Shown here: positions 26,801-40,900 of the stretch, one piece after another
Layout of the letters: each line of letters starts with the position of its first letter
Position numbering within the stretch: the stretch's first letter is position 1
NCBI GenBank assembly: GCA_034509425.1
Contig: JAVTVJ010000777.1
Location: 1-64,000, forward strand
Length of the DNA stretch: 64,000 nucleotides
Direction of reading: 5' to 3'
Source of the DNA: Eopsaltria australis
Taxonomy: Eukaryota > Chordata > Aves > Passeriformes > Petroicidae
Notes under the pieces: model-generated
The model's input: the letters and a program-made list of their open reading frames with translations, nothing else
The model's database searches: none
Told to the model about the DNA's origin: nothing
Translations under genes and position numbers: made by a program

Positions 26801-27419
26801 TGGTTTGTCAATAAACTGTAGAGCTCTGCTTGAAAAAAGCTGCTTGTGAAATAAAAATGAGTTTATTATGTGTGTATGCCAGGTTTGATGCATTACCAAA
26901 TCTATCATTATTCTTGAGCTTAGGGTTATATGTGAAGTAAAAGAGAAAGCAAGGAAAAACAGCTCTCTGAACATGCTCGAGAAATCCTGTATACTCAGCT
27001 TATGCTTAACTCTCGTAAGTTAAAGCATATTACTAACAACCATTAGGTCTTCCCTTTTTAAAACCTAAAACACTATATGTGAAATAAATGTGATCTAGAC
27101 TAAAAAGAATTGCTGACACATGCACTCAAGTATAAAAAAGTAAAAAACGCACAAAGCCTCAACAGTTAAGAAAATGTGGAGGTATACCAACTGAAAGCAT
27201 ACACTTGAAAAATACAGACCTTCCTAATAAAGACAGCAGATCTCAGCTCCCATATGCCTCTTAAGCAATATAATTTAAAAATAAAATCATTTAAAAAGAG
27301 AAGAATATGTAAAATACATGTAATATGTACAAGTTGAGGAATGAACAAAAATTAATAAAGAATTAAAACTAAGATATTTTTGCATTTGATAAGTTATCTA
27401 CTAAGCTATTAAATACTAG

Positions 27420-28004
27420 TGTGCTGGTTTTGGCCAGGGTAGAGTTCATTTTCTTCACAGTGGCTGGTACGGGGCTGTGTTTTGATTTGTGCTGAGCACA
27501 GAGTTGATAATATAGAGATGTTTTTGTTATTGCTGAGCAGGACTTGCATAGAGCCAAGGCCTCTTCTGCTTTCCCCACTGCCAAGGAATATGGGGGTGCT
27601 TGGGAGGTTGGGAGAAGACACAGCCAGGACAGGTGACCTCAACTGACCAGAGGGATATCCAGACCATATGAAATCATGGTCAGTAAATAGTGGGGGGAAG
27701 AAGGAGGAAGAGGGGGGACATCTGGAATGATGATGTTTGTATTCCTTACTCACTGTTACATGTGATGGGGCCTGCTCTCCTGCAGATGGCTGAACACCTG
27801 CCGGCCCATGGGAAGCAGTGAATTAATTCCTTGTTTTGCTTTGCTCGTGTGCAGCATGGCTTTTGCTTTTCCTATTAAACTGCCTTCATCTCAACCCATG
27901 AGTTTTCCAGCTTTTACTCTAAATTCTCTTCCCAGTGCTGCTGGTGGGGGAGTGAGGAAGCGGCTGCATGGGGCTTGGCTGCTGGCCGGGGTTAAACCAG
28001 GACT
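27420..28004 (+). mobile_element. ERVL-type LTR, second copy of the family at 20665
   Basis: Starts TGTGCTGGTTTTGGCCAG and runs through the same phrase order as the copy at 20665 (AGAGTTCATTTTCTTCACAG, GATGGCTGAACACCTGCC, CTTTTGCTTTTCCTATTAAA, GGGGTTAAACCAGGAC). An ATTAAA polyadenylation signal is intact at 27874-27879. Flanks TACTAG and TACTGG may be a mutated target duplication, which would put the end at about 28003; alignment to the first copy would extend it to about 28010. No internal retroviral sequence is attached. Opposite strand to TPPP. Confidence 0.88.
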
Positions 28005-29844
28005 ACTGGATGGAGGAAAAGACGGTATGCCTCTTTCAAGAGAAATGACAACATTTAACAGCAGTCACAGGAGCGAGGTCTGAGAAACTGCTGAGCTAGC
28101 CCTCCCCCCCCAAGAGACAAAGACAAGAACTCCCAAGCTGAGCTGGGAGTGCTAAACAGCAGCAAGGGGATATACTGACATTCCCCGGGAGCCTCAGGTA
28201 CCTGCCACCTTAACAAATCACTCCTGCAGAACAGGACAGGATTCCTTCTGCCCCAACAGTCACTCAACCTGATACTTCTTTTTATCTGCTAATGCTACAT
28301 ATCTGTTTATGCCATATCATGGGGTCATCCTGTCACTAAAGAGCCCAGAAACTGATATGAGAAAGTAGCACTAAGATTATATTTATCTACAGGAAATAAT
28401 AAAACAAATTTTTAAGTTGATGAAAGTGAAAGTAAATTTGAAAATATCACAGATTAAGAAAGAAACAAAACCCTACAGCCTAAACAGCCATTTCAAATAA
28501 GCCTGATGGTATATCTAACTCCATTAACACAACTTTCAAGAAAATACAAGTAGGGACTGATACAAGGACAAGAGGGTGGGAGTGTGCATGTGTAGTGTTT
28601 TCAGTTATCCAGATAAGTTCCCCAAGGAGAAAAGAAACAAAGAAAGAAACCAATCAAATAAGTAAGGTCCTTCTAACTATGTATGTTACACTGGACAGCT
28701 TTCAAGATTAAAGGTCTTTTCTTCTCTGCCTTTCTCCACTTTGATGCTGTCTAAAAGGTCAGTACTTGCAGCAGGATTTTTCAATTACCTTGTAACCAAT
28801 GCAGTTTGCATTTTCTCCTAGCAATACACCACAACAGCTGAGTGCACAAACCAAGTAAGTGTTCCGACAAGCTACAAGTAAGGGACCCTTTTAAAAAGCA
28901 TGTCCCTCAACACAATGAGGTCTGAGACAATTTAAACAATTACTGTGGTAATAAAAAGCGGAAAAGAGAAAATTATCTTATCAGATGCTAGGGGAATACA
29001 GAAGATGGAAATAATCCAATTCTACACATAAAGCAAAGCCAAAAATATTATTTGGGGCTTTGTACAGAATACGCCATAACAGATTAATTCCTTATTAACA
29101 TCTTTCCTTTAATATCTTCTCTTAGATTTGACAAGTTTCTGACTAAGCCTGCCTAGGTTTTCAACTGGGGAGAAAGTTTCACTAAAGCTCCAGTCACAAA
29201 AATAAGATCAAAACAGCAAGACAATCCTAATTCATCACAGCCATGGGTCACCATCCCATATTCACCATCAGTCTGGCATGGCCCTACACTTCAAAACTGA
29301 GCTGGTATTGTGCTGGACATCATGACTGTTGTTAGAATACTGACTTTTAGTACATATCCCATCTTAGCCTCAGCCCTCAGAGGCCAAGCTTTGACAAGAT
29401 CATCCTGACTTCATTCAGATACCTTTCAGGAATCATTGACAGCACTTACTGCAGTCCAGTTTATTTGTATCAGCTGTCCAAATCAGCCAGCCCTAGACAC
29501 AAACCTGAAACAGTCTGTTAATTAGAATGTATGATAATGTCTATGTGATAACCATAAGAAGCACAGTTTTTAGATTTTTGCTTCACTATGAAAAAAATTA
29601 ATAAACCCATGAAATCTAGCAGCTAAAGATTTGAATAGCCTGCATTTGTCCTGATCACATCACTCTTTGTATAGTATAACACCTGTGAAACTGAAGTCAA
29701 TTTAAGATAGCTGGTCAGAAGCTGAAAGTTGTATCTTCAGACGAAGCAAGAAAATTTTGTAAAGGAACTCGAGATTGATTTTGACAAACAGCGTCTCACA
29801 ACATCTGTAAACAGAAGGTAAATTTAAATAGTATCTACAAGACT

Positions 29845-29876
29845 GGGGGGGGGGAGGGGGGCGGCTGCAGGGGAGG
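29845..29876 (+). other. G-run array, potential G-quadruplex near splice donor
   Basis: A run of ten G, one A and six G is followed shortly by GG and GGGG runs, giving at least four G-tracts of three or more. It is on the plus strand, which is the template strand of TPPP, and begins about 33 nt inside intron 2 from the coding exon. The transcript is therefore C-rich here. A quadruplex would form in DNA, not in the pre-mRNA. Confidence 0.6.
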
Positions 29877-29908
29877 ACACAATGAGATTATGGCTAAAAT
29901 GAACTTAC

Positions 29909-30130
29909 TTGATTTTACTGAAGACAATGTCAACATCTGTGGTTGTCACATTCTTCCCATCTATGATATGGCAGTCCTTACATAGCTTTGACCAGTTCTT
30001 CCCATGCATTTCTTTTCCTGTGGCTCTTGTATCACCATGGACAGCAAATTTTCTAAAGGCCTCTTCCAGAGCACTTACTTCTCCTGATGTAACTCTTTCA
30101 TGGGCATTTGATGTTTTTTCAGCCATTGTG
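29909..30130 (-). CDS. TPPP: TPPP coding exon 1 (start codon and N-terminal half of p25-alpha)
   Basis: A 222-nt exon. On minus it follows the acceptor CCTTTTCTTTGTAG (ending at 30131) and ends at the donor AA|GTAAGT. Only 4 nt (CACA) of 5' UTR precede the ATG at 30126-30124. The ATG has A at -3 and G at +4, a strong Kozak context. It encodes 72 full codons plus two bases. Residues 1-18 are a short tail starting [12 protein letters not shown]. The p25-alpha domain follows: [31 protein letters not shown] and [11 protein letters not shown], nearly identical to human TPPP. The Cys pair in LCKDC is conserved in the family. Human TPPP has a disordered, phosphorylated N-terminal extension of about 45 residues before ALEEAF, and here it is only about 18 residues. 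Paralogues TPPP2 and TPPP3 also have short tails, but the domain sequence favours TPPP. Confidence 0.93.
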
Positions 30131-33100
30131 CTACAAAGAAAAGGAGGATAACCTTATTACATTAATTTGCATTAGATTACTTCCTGTCAATCTACACACT
30201 ACAGTCCACGTCACAACATAGGAAGTCCATATGAAGAATAAATGGTCTATAAAGTCAGCAAGAACTCACTGCTTTCCACCATCAAACATCAGTCTAAACA
30301 GAGAACTATGTAACTCTCTGCCCATCTAGGAAAAAAATTACAGTACATTAAAAAAATAAAAAGCAGGGCAAGAAACTAGGGACACAAAACTAGTTTCACT
30401 ATCATTACATCAGCCATCAAAAGAACACTTAATATTTGCTTCCTTTTTTTTTTTTTTCTTAAATGGCAATCACCACAGTCACTCTGTTGATTTGAAGTAC
30501 GCCCTTTATGCTATAGGCATTACTATCTACTTGTATTTCTGAAGGAAGAAGAAACACCTCTTTATTTTCTGGACTTTAGCTTTCTAATTATTTTTTTTAC
30601 TGAAAAATTAAGTATTTTTTTAATATTTAATGTTAGAATCCTTATGTTATATTATGTAAGGGCTAACAAGTACAAGACAAGTCTCTCTTGACCATTTATT
30701 TCTCAAGTTTATGCCCAAAGAACTGTAGCTGTGGAATTCATTTGGAACGAACACATCCATGATGCAGGAATACTGAGAAGGGATGTCGTTACTGCAGACA
30801 AGAACTTTCAGATTACCCCAAGTACATATAGTATAGGTTTGCCTTTTAAATGAAACTTTAAACTGAGCAATAGAATACTATTTTCAGGTGTCTTCATAAA
30901 AAAACCTGAAGTGCCAGAAGCATGTCACAGAAACCTTTGCCTTCCGCCCATGCACTCTTGGCATGGCAGCGTAAGAGGCACTAAAAAGCCTACGCACAGG
31001 GGACACTGTCTGCTTGCCCCATCAGCTGCATACAGACTGTTGTCACAGCCACATTGGTGGTGCTGCTATGAATTCTGTCTCATAAAGAGATGGTTCAAGT
31101 ATCAGAAATCTGACAAATGCTAGATAAGGGCTGGAAAGCCCATCATATTTACCTGGCCTTTCTTCTAAAGTCCCAGCTGTACATGGGATGTGATTAACAT
31201 ATGCAGAGATTGGTAGGTATTTCTAGTTAAGGTTTTATTTCATCAGATAGGAAGTTCTTTTGGTTTATATACTGTACAAACGCCTCAGCAAGGGAAAGGT
31301 TTCTAAAATTTTACCTCTTCCTACATTGTTTAAACTCTGTCACTCAAGCAACCATGACATACCCTTTCCTACACACTGTAACAGAACTAACCATAGCTAC
31401 CTGCTATGCAGCAGTTTTTGTTAAGCGTTTTAATTAGAAAGAATCTTTTAATTAAAAACATACTAAAAGGAAGGTTCTTCATGCTTAAGTAAACATAGTA
31501 TGGCCAAAGCACTACTGCCTATTTTTAAAACACTCAAGTAAATGCTTAAATCCCTTGCTATATCTTAAGCCTTGGGATCCTTCTGTTTTGTTTACACAGT
31601 CAGCACAAGTTTTGGCGAACAAACGATAGTGCTAAATTAAAATCAATATGACAGAAATTTACTAAGTGTAGCCTGAAAATTGTATGTGCACCTATGAAAT
31701 AAAAAGAGAAGCACAGAGGGGAAAAGAAAGTTTGAAAGTGTTAAAAAGCAACCAATTCCCATTACTATTTCCTTTGCATTCTGATTACTGTCCAAAGAAG
31801 AGGTATTTTACCTCAAAAAACTTATCTGAAAGCATCCCAACACTGAAACTCCAAAACAAAAAGTATGCACAGTAAATTGTAAGCTACTATAAACATTAGA
31901 GATGCATACATTTTTACCAAAATGTGTCTAGATAAAAATCTTCCATTTCATCAGGCTATATTCCCTTGCTACCAAAACAGTAGTAAAGGAACATAAGAGA
32001 AAAACAAAAAATAGTATTGACACAACATATACAAAAGAGTATTTCACTAAAAAGCAGATCATGAAGATCTGTGATGTACCTCTATATTCAAGGAAGCTTG
32101 ACTTCCAAACGCAGAAGTCTCTTCCAAGCTTGTACCATTTCAAATCAACTGGAGCTGGAATACAGAGCCAGAAATTTTCCAAGCTAATACTAACTGGCTA
32201 GACAAAGAGAGTACAGATCAGCAAAACACAAAGTCTGGGTAGGATATTAGAAACCAAAGTAACCTTCATATGCAAGTAATAGGACAGAAGAAGGTGGAAA
32301 TTTGCCATGGTAAGCTATCTATGGTTTGCATAATTTTGTAATTTTATCTTGTGGCAAATAAACTTTCCAAGAAATTTTCAGGGATAGCTCTTCTTGCTCG
32401 TAGCAATTCTCTAAAGAAGCTATTCTCAGGGTGAATATCTTTAAAAGATACAACAATAGCACAATTTACAAGATATAAACAAGAAAATCTGTGCCACTCT
32501 GTCTCATCTGAAATTGGAAAATATAACCACGTACCTACATTTTTAGGTATCTTCTGAACAAAATCTTTCCTTAGCCACTGTCAGTGTCTTGCTGGCCACT
32601 TTTGCTTAATACTTTGTTGCCTATAACCATAATTCAACTTTGCACAGCACAGCAGAATTGTGTTTTACTATCTTATACAGTCTTTAATATGATAGCTGTA
32701 TCAATTGAAAGGATTTTTTACTTACTTACAGTAGCTAATAAATTTAAACTTTATAAACTTGTTATAGGAAAAATGCTCAAAGGAACATATTTGACCTTCA
32801 GAAAGATAGTTCCAGACTTATTTCTTTCACTCAATAATAAATGAACTTTGTATTGGGGTGTTTTGAGTAGTTCTGGATGAGGCAGAGCAGACACACTACA
32901 GAACAGGCTTTAGTTTTGAATGGTGAAATCTGGTATGCAAAACAGACTCATTTCAAATAAATCCTCACCATCTAAAGCAAAAGTCAAGGAGAGATTAAAA
33001 CCAGGACTCTGCAGTGGTTGCCAAATATTATCACGGACACTCCTTGTTGAATCATAATTACAGGTTACTTGTTAAAATCCTGTGTAGTAGCATGAAATAT

Positions 33101-34948
33101 ATTAAAAAGAAGCTACGTGGATTTATGAAAAAAATGACCTCTCAAACTTTTCTTTCTTAACACTACAAACAACACAGTGTGAACAGAACTATTTTTATTA
33201 ACATACTATAATTAAAAGGTAAAGAACTGCACAACATAGGATATGAAATTAGACTTTTAATGGGGTCAGCTCCTTTAACTTTTTTTAGTGATTAGAGATA
33301 AGGAAGGAGATCATGTTATGCTGAAGAAATGATCTATCAAACAGAAATAAAGAATAACCTATTTGACAAAAATTCAAGATCAAATGCTGTTTTGAGTCTT
33401 CCTTACCCTTTTTCCCTGGATAAAGGGATCAAAAGGTGCTTGGTAGATTCTCCTAGAAGTAAAGATTAGCAGTAATTTGGGGTGGGGCCATAGCAAGATG
33501 ATAGGTGAAAGACAAAAGAAAGTGATTAGAATACCAAATCAAAAATTCAGTAAAACAAAATTAAACCACTGTTCAAAAGCATGAGCTGTGTAGATGCCGA
33601 CTACAACAATTACAGCAAACCAAAAAATGCCTTTCGTCATCATCCAGAAAGTCTAATATGTACACAATTAGATCATACCAATTTCCAAAGCCAGCAGAAA
33701 GAAGGAAGGTGGGACTAGCCACCAATACCATCCTCTTCAAATACTGCATGTTCCAACCAAGCAGCTCCACATCACCAAAAGCAGCCAGATAAGAAAGAGG
33801 TACAAGCAGTTGCTAGAGTTTAGGAGATTTGTAAAAGAACAACTATCCTCCAAAGCAATGGAGTTTCAGAAGCCCACAGAATACTTAGACAGTTAGGTGT
33901 TGTGTTATGAACTGCTACAGTCTGTGTCCTTTAGTAACACAAAAAAACAGTTCTTGTCCCTTCCCTCACTCTGCAATACGTAAATAATACAGCACATTAT
34001 ACAGACATTAAGCCAGGGATCAAACTAACTCATGTTAACTTATGTTAGTCACTGACATCATGACTATCTTATGCTAAATAGACTGAAAGTTCAGATCTGT
34101 GTTCTCAGCACATGCCTAACCCATTAGAAAAGTTTTCTAATATCATCAAACTTCCTTTTAGCCAGAGACTAGAATATATACTCATCTGCAGACAGACAGC
34201 TGGGAGACCTCTACTAGATAAAATCACTTATTAACCTGGACTCTTCCACAAAAGACTGGACAAGAAGTTATTGTTTCTATGAATTTCAGTTGTCAATTTT
34301 CTAGAGCTGTGTGAATACCCAAAGCCTCAGCACTGATCAACTGCCAACTCTACTGAAGGATTTATATTAATTTACACTCTTTCACTTATCCACACTCTCT
34401 CCAGGTGTCAACAAATTGCAAGAATTCTGGTATAGTGTTGATTTAGATTTGTGGGAATTGTGCTTAGAAGAAATTCATCTCTCAGCAGTAAGGAAGACTT
34501 ACTAAAACCCAGAGTATTTTTTCCAACAATTTCAGAAGCTTATGCAGCTCTTTGAATATGCACATATCCTACCAGGTCAGAATTCACCACAGCACCTTCC
34601 CTGCCCTATCCTTGACAAGTAATTCATGGTTTATTTGCTCAGCAGAAAGCTTAGTATTTGCAACACAAGTTATCATTGCTGCCATGCTACATATAGGGAA
34701 GACAAAGGAGAGGGAGAAAGAAACATGTATATTCTGCTGCCTGTATTCAGAACATCATGAAGACCCTGTGACCCATAGTCTACACTAATTATTAAGGTCA
34801 CATAAAGCAGATACACAAGTGTAATGACTACTCTGAAGAACCAACCTTCCCTGACTCTATAAAGGAAATATAAATACATTCTCACTAGCTGCAAATCTAT
34901 TAAACCCCTTTAGAATCTCCACACAAAAAAAAAGTTATCTAAAAAAAT

Positions 34949-34978
34949 AATATATATATATATATGTTTAATATATAT
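34949..34978. repeat. TA dinucleotide array
   Basis: About eight uninterrupted TA units, then GTTTA and further TATATAT. A small microsatellite in intron 1. Confidence 0.8.
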
Positions 34979-37900
34979 CCATCAGCAGAATACAAAAATC
35001 TGAATGCCTATTTTTTTGGGCTGTACCATGTACTTTTTCATCCGCTTTGTCTAGATCACCTCTAATAGCTTTCATTTGCAGCAAGTTTTAATCAGTGTTT
35101 AAAAACAGTTTTAACAGAAGTCATCTCACAACATTAACTGCCATGGAAATTAATATGAATGTAATTGTCTAAGACAGAAAAACAGACTAGACTACAGCAT
35201 TATTACAGCCTCAGATACATTCACGTTATGGCAAAGGCAGTGTAATTTAAGTGTATTTTAAAACTGTTCGTTCTTCAGAATACTTATCAACCAAGAATTC
35301 ACTAAAATGAGGTCAAAAATCTAGTGTGAACTAAGGGAAACTTCCAATTCACACTTTTTAACAGCAGAATCATTCAAGAATCAAGCAGACTTCTGACTGT
35401 TAAGACTGATGAATTTGCAGAAAAGATTCAACAGCATAATGGCACAGTTGCAATGCAATAATGGTACTAATAGCGTTTCCTCTTTCCTGTAACAGTCACC
35501 TTTGCACAGGCCAGCCTTATTTCTCAGGTGTAATACCTACCTCCGGTGCAACCCACAACATGACAACACAGGACCCTGAAGTTATGTTTACACTGATCAT
35601 CAAGGCCATCATCTAGCTAACAATCAAAGTCTGCAGTGTAAATTCCTCAGGCTCCTATAACCTAAAATGCACTATCTGCTCAGGCTCTCAGTCTTAGCCC
35701 TGACACCTCCCTAATTTCTTAACCGTTTCTACCATACACCCCAGACAACTAGTTTTGTACGTTGTTATCTGTTTTTATCTTCTATTCTCCTGCTCATTTT
35801 TCCTGCCTGTGAAGTGTTGGTAAGCATGCAAGTGCTTAGGATGCAATTTCTATCAGAATCTGTTTCTGCATTGTTGATAAAACTTATCCAATGTACCACA
35901 AATAGTTGCCATCCAAAATGTAAGACCTTCTAGCCAATCCAAGCAAACAAGAAAGCAAGCACAGGAGGTGTTATTTTTATGAGTTAATTGAATTCATAAT
36001 GAATTACGAAACTGTGCAAGGCATTTGAATTTGTCTAACTGCATCTGGTTTATTTTAGTACTTGATCCATCTTCCCCTTGTTATAAAAGCTTTACAAAAT
36101 TATAATAAAAGGGAATTCTCATTTATTTTCTCTCTGTAATTATTTATGCCAAATAAAAACAGCAAAGTACAGCAGATGGAATCTTTTTCCCCCATTTTTG
36201 CATAAACATTCAAGCTTAGGAAAGGATAAACAGATGGAGAAATGCAACATCTTCCTAACAAAAAGCAGTGCTTTAGACCGCTCTTTAAGCTTCCCTTGAG
36301 CTTCCTTTACAGCTACCTGTAGGAACCAGAGTTAAGGCATTTCTCTTCAGAGATCTGCTCTGGTTATATTTCTCCACATGTGGTGCTCAAGTGAATGACA
36401 GCCATCCATTTTCTCTAGAAAACAACACAGAAGGCAAATGAGCAGAGACCACGGCAAAACAAGCAAAGCTAACAACTCTTTCTACAGTTAAACCCATCTT
36501 TACCTAAAGAAAATTAAATCCTTTTACAGGCTTTATGAGGAACTGCATGGCTGAACCTCAAGTTCTCTTAACAATACATGTGAATTTAGCACTATGGACA
36601 AGGGCAAGGCTGGCCAGATCATGCAGATACATTTAGACCTTCAGCAGGACACATACAGAGTAACAGAAAAGGTACCTACTTGAACTGTCCAATGTTTGTC
36701 CTCAGCAAAACAGTATTTCAGACTGTGAACATATGTCATCACATATGCCATTAAAGGATCTAACTTAGAAAATACATTATCAAGAACAGGGATTACACTT
36801 TGACTGCTGACAAATTATTGTTACTGTTGTATTTCTAAAAACTATTGCTATTCAGCTAGTTACTTCTACAACATCACTTAAGATACAAAACTAAGTTTAG
36901 TTCTTAGTAAATTACATTCCTCTGTTTCAAAGAGCCACTTCATAAATATCACCTCTTTAAATCAACAAAGCACTTGCATACAGACACACAAACCTTTACC
37001 AGTAATAGTTCTATTACGACTTATTTATTTTAAGAAACATGTTCACCTGACAACACTTACAAGTACACAAAAATTATCTATCTAGCTAACTCTTAACTAC
37101 CTCCATAATATCCTGTAATACCACCATGTCACTTACACAAGGTTATAACTATGAAGGTAAAAGCATAAATAAGGCATCCACAGCATATATGTGTACAGGT
37201 GAACTTTTATTATGCTTTTTTTTTTTTCATTGTGCCACTACTGTATTTGAGAGTTCAGCTTTCCAAGTACTCATTCTAAGCTCTGCTGGGCTGCTGTCAT
37301 TGGTAGATGAATAATCTGGACACAAACATTCTGCAATTTCATACACAGGCAAGGATACAAGCCAGTGTCTAGAATTGCCTCCACAGGAGAAAGTGAGTAT
37401 GACATCAACTGAAGCACAACAAAAGAGACGACCCAACTGTTTAGACGAGGTATTTTGTAATGGTGTATCAAAAAAAGACTTGAGAATCACAGATCTGAAA
37501 AAACTGGAAGACAACAGCTGCTCTCCACAGTAGTTAGTCATACAATTAATTTACAGCTCTAAATAACATGCTGGGCATGTCATCACTTTAGGATTAGTTG
37601 AGTACAGGTTCCACTACAATTATGGAGCTTGCTTAGCCTCATTTCTTCATACACTGTACATTGTATCCTCCCACCACTCCCACCCAGGCCAGACTCTACC
37701 TGGAACCTTCACAGAATCCTTTCAAAATATTTCTGGAAAAGCCATGAGTAATGAAGATCCACTCTATGCAAGTGGATCAAATATTGTACAGAAAGATCAC
37801 TTCAAACTCCAGGAAGATGGGGGACTTTGAGTACCACCCATAAGTAAAAGTATCTAGAGAACCAAACTGACATTATTGACACAGACAGAATTAGATCTAA

Positions 37901-40900
37901 GAAAAACTGAGCTAACAGAGACTTGAAAGCACTGAAAGATTTAATAGTCACAAAGCACCACCTCTGATCAAAGAAAGGAAGATGATATAAGAGATACAAA
38001 ATCATGAGACAAGACGTTTTGCCAGAAGACACTTTACAAATTACATTGGTGGAATTCTTGAGAGGTCCAAGTACCTCTGTAGAGAAACTGAATCACCTAC
38101 TAAATGGCTCTTTACTGTCAAAGATACCAAAAAACTCAACAGTTGAAAATTCAGGCTATGCCAGTGTAAATTAGAAATATGACTTCCTTATGAAGAGACA
38201 ACCCACCATGCCAGGTGCTGAAGGCAACTTCCAAGAATAGCTGCAAACACTTCACATCCTCATGTTCGCATATTAGACTGCCTTTAATACAGAAGACCTA
38301 TTTAGTCAAATATCTCTGAATGACAGACTTTTACCAAATGCAGGTTATTGCTCTCAGATAACTAACTCAATACAACTAATACATAAATCAGGTTAGACTG
38401 TCTAAAGATCCCTTATGTTCTTAAAATCTGCTACTTCACTTTTGTCTGAATCCATGAAAAGAAACGAACCTTTAAGTACAGATTTTTTGCAACCACCCAC
38501 AGCCTGGTACAAAATAAGAAGACAAATACTTCCTTTGCTACATCAGTAAGTTCTTTCACATCTATAAGTGCCTCTAAGATGAAATATTTGGGTACTACTC
38601 ATTCCAATAATCAAATCAGAACAGACAGGCCAAAACAGGTTTGTTTTTAAATTAAAAATAGACAGTGTCATCAACAATGAGAAAAGAATTTTGTGAGCAA
38701 GACCTCTTAGCATTTTCACTACTACTGCAAAAATTTTCTTAGCATTGATCCAATAAAACACCAACTAAAAATTTGAACTAGGACTGCAACTCTCAGAGTT
38801 TTTTGCAGAGCAAAAATTGTTATCTTGGTTTTTTTTAATTTCAAGTTTCCCTGTGCTCATTTTGTCAAATGTTTTCAATGAGCACTGACACAATATGAAC
38901 ACTGACACAGAAGCATAGCACTGAGATTAGCCAAACTGAGCAAAAATTAACTTCATATGATTATTTAAAACAGTAACAGTGCAGATTCATGTTTATCTTT
39001 TCATCAGCCACATAACACATTGAAGCTCTGATCTGTAAACTCTTGGTTGCCAGCTCTTGGGTTTCTATCCAGGACAAGGTAAACTTATACCACAAAGATA
39101 TAAGGAAGGTTGAGGAGGACAAGAAAGAGGGAACCTTAATACAACTAGCATGAGTAAGAGCCTAAGCTTCTCCACAGCTGCCTCGGAGTCCTGACAGAGT
39201 TAAGAATCCCTCTTAGCAGCAGCAAAGTGAATTGCCCACCTGCCACATGTAACAACTAACAATAAAGCAAAACTTCCCATCTGTTTTGATGGACATACCA
39301 CTGTGAGCCAAGAAAACAGCAGCACAGAATCAGTCTGTTCTGCTCTGTCAGCACTTGAGATAAACACCCACTCAGGAAGAATGTCCTAAAACCTGAGCAG
39401 GGTACGCATACTTGTCCTGTAACACATGTACAGTCCCTGGGTACTTAAAATTATATTTACATAGGGACATTTTACCAGTAACATCCTTTCAAAGTACAGT
39501 TCTCTTCATCACTATTCCAAAGCATCCCAATAACTAGTCTACAATGAAACGGGAAATTCTTGCAGTACTTCTACATATGGGCAATTTGGGATGGATGGAG
39601 TGATGCATTCACTCAGAAATGTCTTTTAGTTGAAGGTGTAGTTGTTATTATGTATTTCTGGGGGGTTTAGGCACATGAGGGGGATAAGACAAAGAAAGAG
39701 TTAGAACAGCTTATAGAAAACACTAAGGAAAAGGAAAAACAGTATGATTTTTTTTCCCATACAACTGGAATTTGAAATGAAAAATCAATTTCAAAATTTT
39801 TAAAATATTACCTTAAATTTTAAAAACTGTAAGAATTAGGTAGTCTGAAAACTTTTCACATTGGATTGATGCAGATTTTTTTAACCTTAATTTTCAACAT
39901 TTAGTCAAGTTAAGATGTATTTTAAAATCCCCCAAACTCAAGCCATTACCATGTCCCAAGGATAGTTCTCAGAGAATAGTGGGACTCTTACATTAAATTC
40001 TACAATTTCCTTTGTTCTTATACATGAGAATGAGAAAATACACAGCTGGATAATGCACACACATACCAAGGTATCCTTCTTAACATCAGCTTGATTTCTC
40101 TTTTGCACCACTCACAGTTCCTTGTTCTTTATTTTGCATCATAATATTTAGGGGGCCATGCCCAAGTTTTTGTTCCATTATACTGGACATAACACATTAG
40201 TAAAGGTCCCTGACCACAGCTTTCAGACACTATGACAATACAAACAGCAAGCAAAATATTTCCTTTCAACTAACTGGCAGAGGCTTCTAGAAGCACTTAT
40301 GCCCACAGTAGTCATGCCAGTACGGCAGAGAAGCAGTAGGTGTGGAAATGATATACCTGCATTTAATTTCTGTTACGCACAGCATAAAAATGGGTTTCAG
40401 GGGGCGACAAAAACAAACTTTGTTGCTTGCTGAAGAGACTCCATTCCATCCATGCAAGCCTGCAAGCAGTATGCATGAACAAATAAAAAGGACATGACAT
40501 CACTGAGTGACTCACTATGCCACAGAATGACTCCTCTTGTTGTAATATATGAAATGAATAGAATAGTATATAAACATAGAGAGATAGATGCTTGTGAATA
40601 TGGTCACATCCTCACACTGGAGACCTACATAATTAAAGCAAGGAAAGTACCTGCTATTATTTTAATTTGTATTTTAGCTTATCACTTGAAAGGAAGTTAT
40701 CAAGGTTAAAACATTGAATTGCTTATTCTCTGAAGCACTATACTGAGTACAATTAATTGCTTCTACGTATAATGAGAATACACTTAACATAAATTGACAT
40801 AATTGACTGCCTCGATCCTTGAAAGAGCCTTATTTTATTTTTTCAAATTAAGCTTGAGATACAAGAAGCAAAAATAGCCTCTATCACACAGCTGCCTCCA

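Larger units (their letters stand above)
984..29908 (-). other. TPPP: TPPP intron 2 (about 28.9 kb)
   Basis: Bounded by the donor GTAAGTTC at 29908-29901 and the acceptor CAG at 986-984 on the minus strand. No open frame in it resembles a known protein. Recognisable content is listed separately: CR1 fragments, three LTRs, inverted repeats, a G-run array and an RFX/CRE motif cluster. The stretches 984-3448, 5099-9261, 10168-20130, 21576-23714, 23803-27419 and 28005-29844 hold only AT-rich unique-looking sequence to my eye, with short A/T homopolymers and a small AT repeat near 12160-12187. Confidence 0.85.

Noticed and set aside
830..30130. Assignment to TPPP2 or TPPP3 instead of TPPP
   Set aside because: The short N-terminus and KRFKGKS fit them, but [29 protein letters not shown] and FSKIKGKS match TPPP far better. 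Kept as a minor alternative.
829..30131. Processed pseudogene of TPPP
   Set aside because: Exons are separated by introns with intact splice sites and consistent phase, and a CpG promoter lies upstream, so this is the genuine gene.
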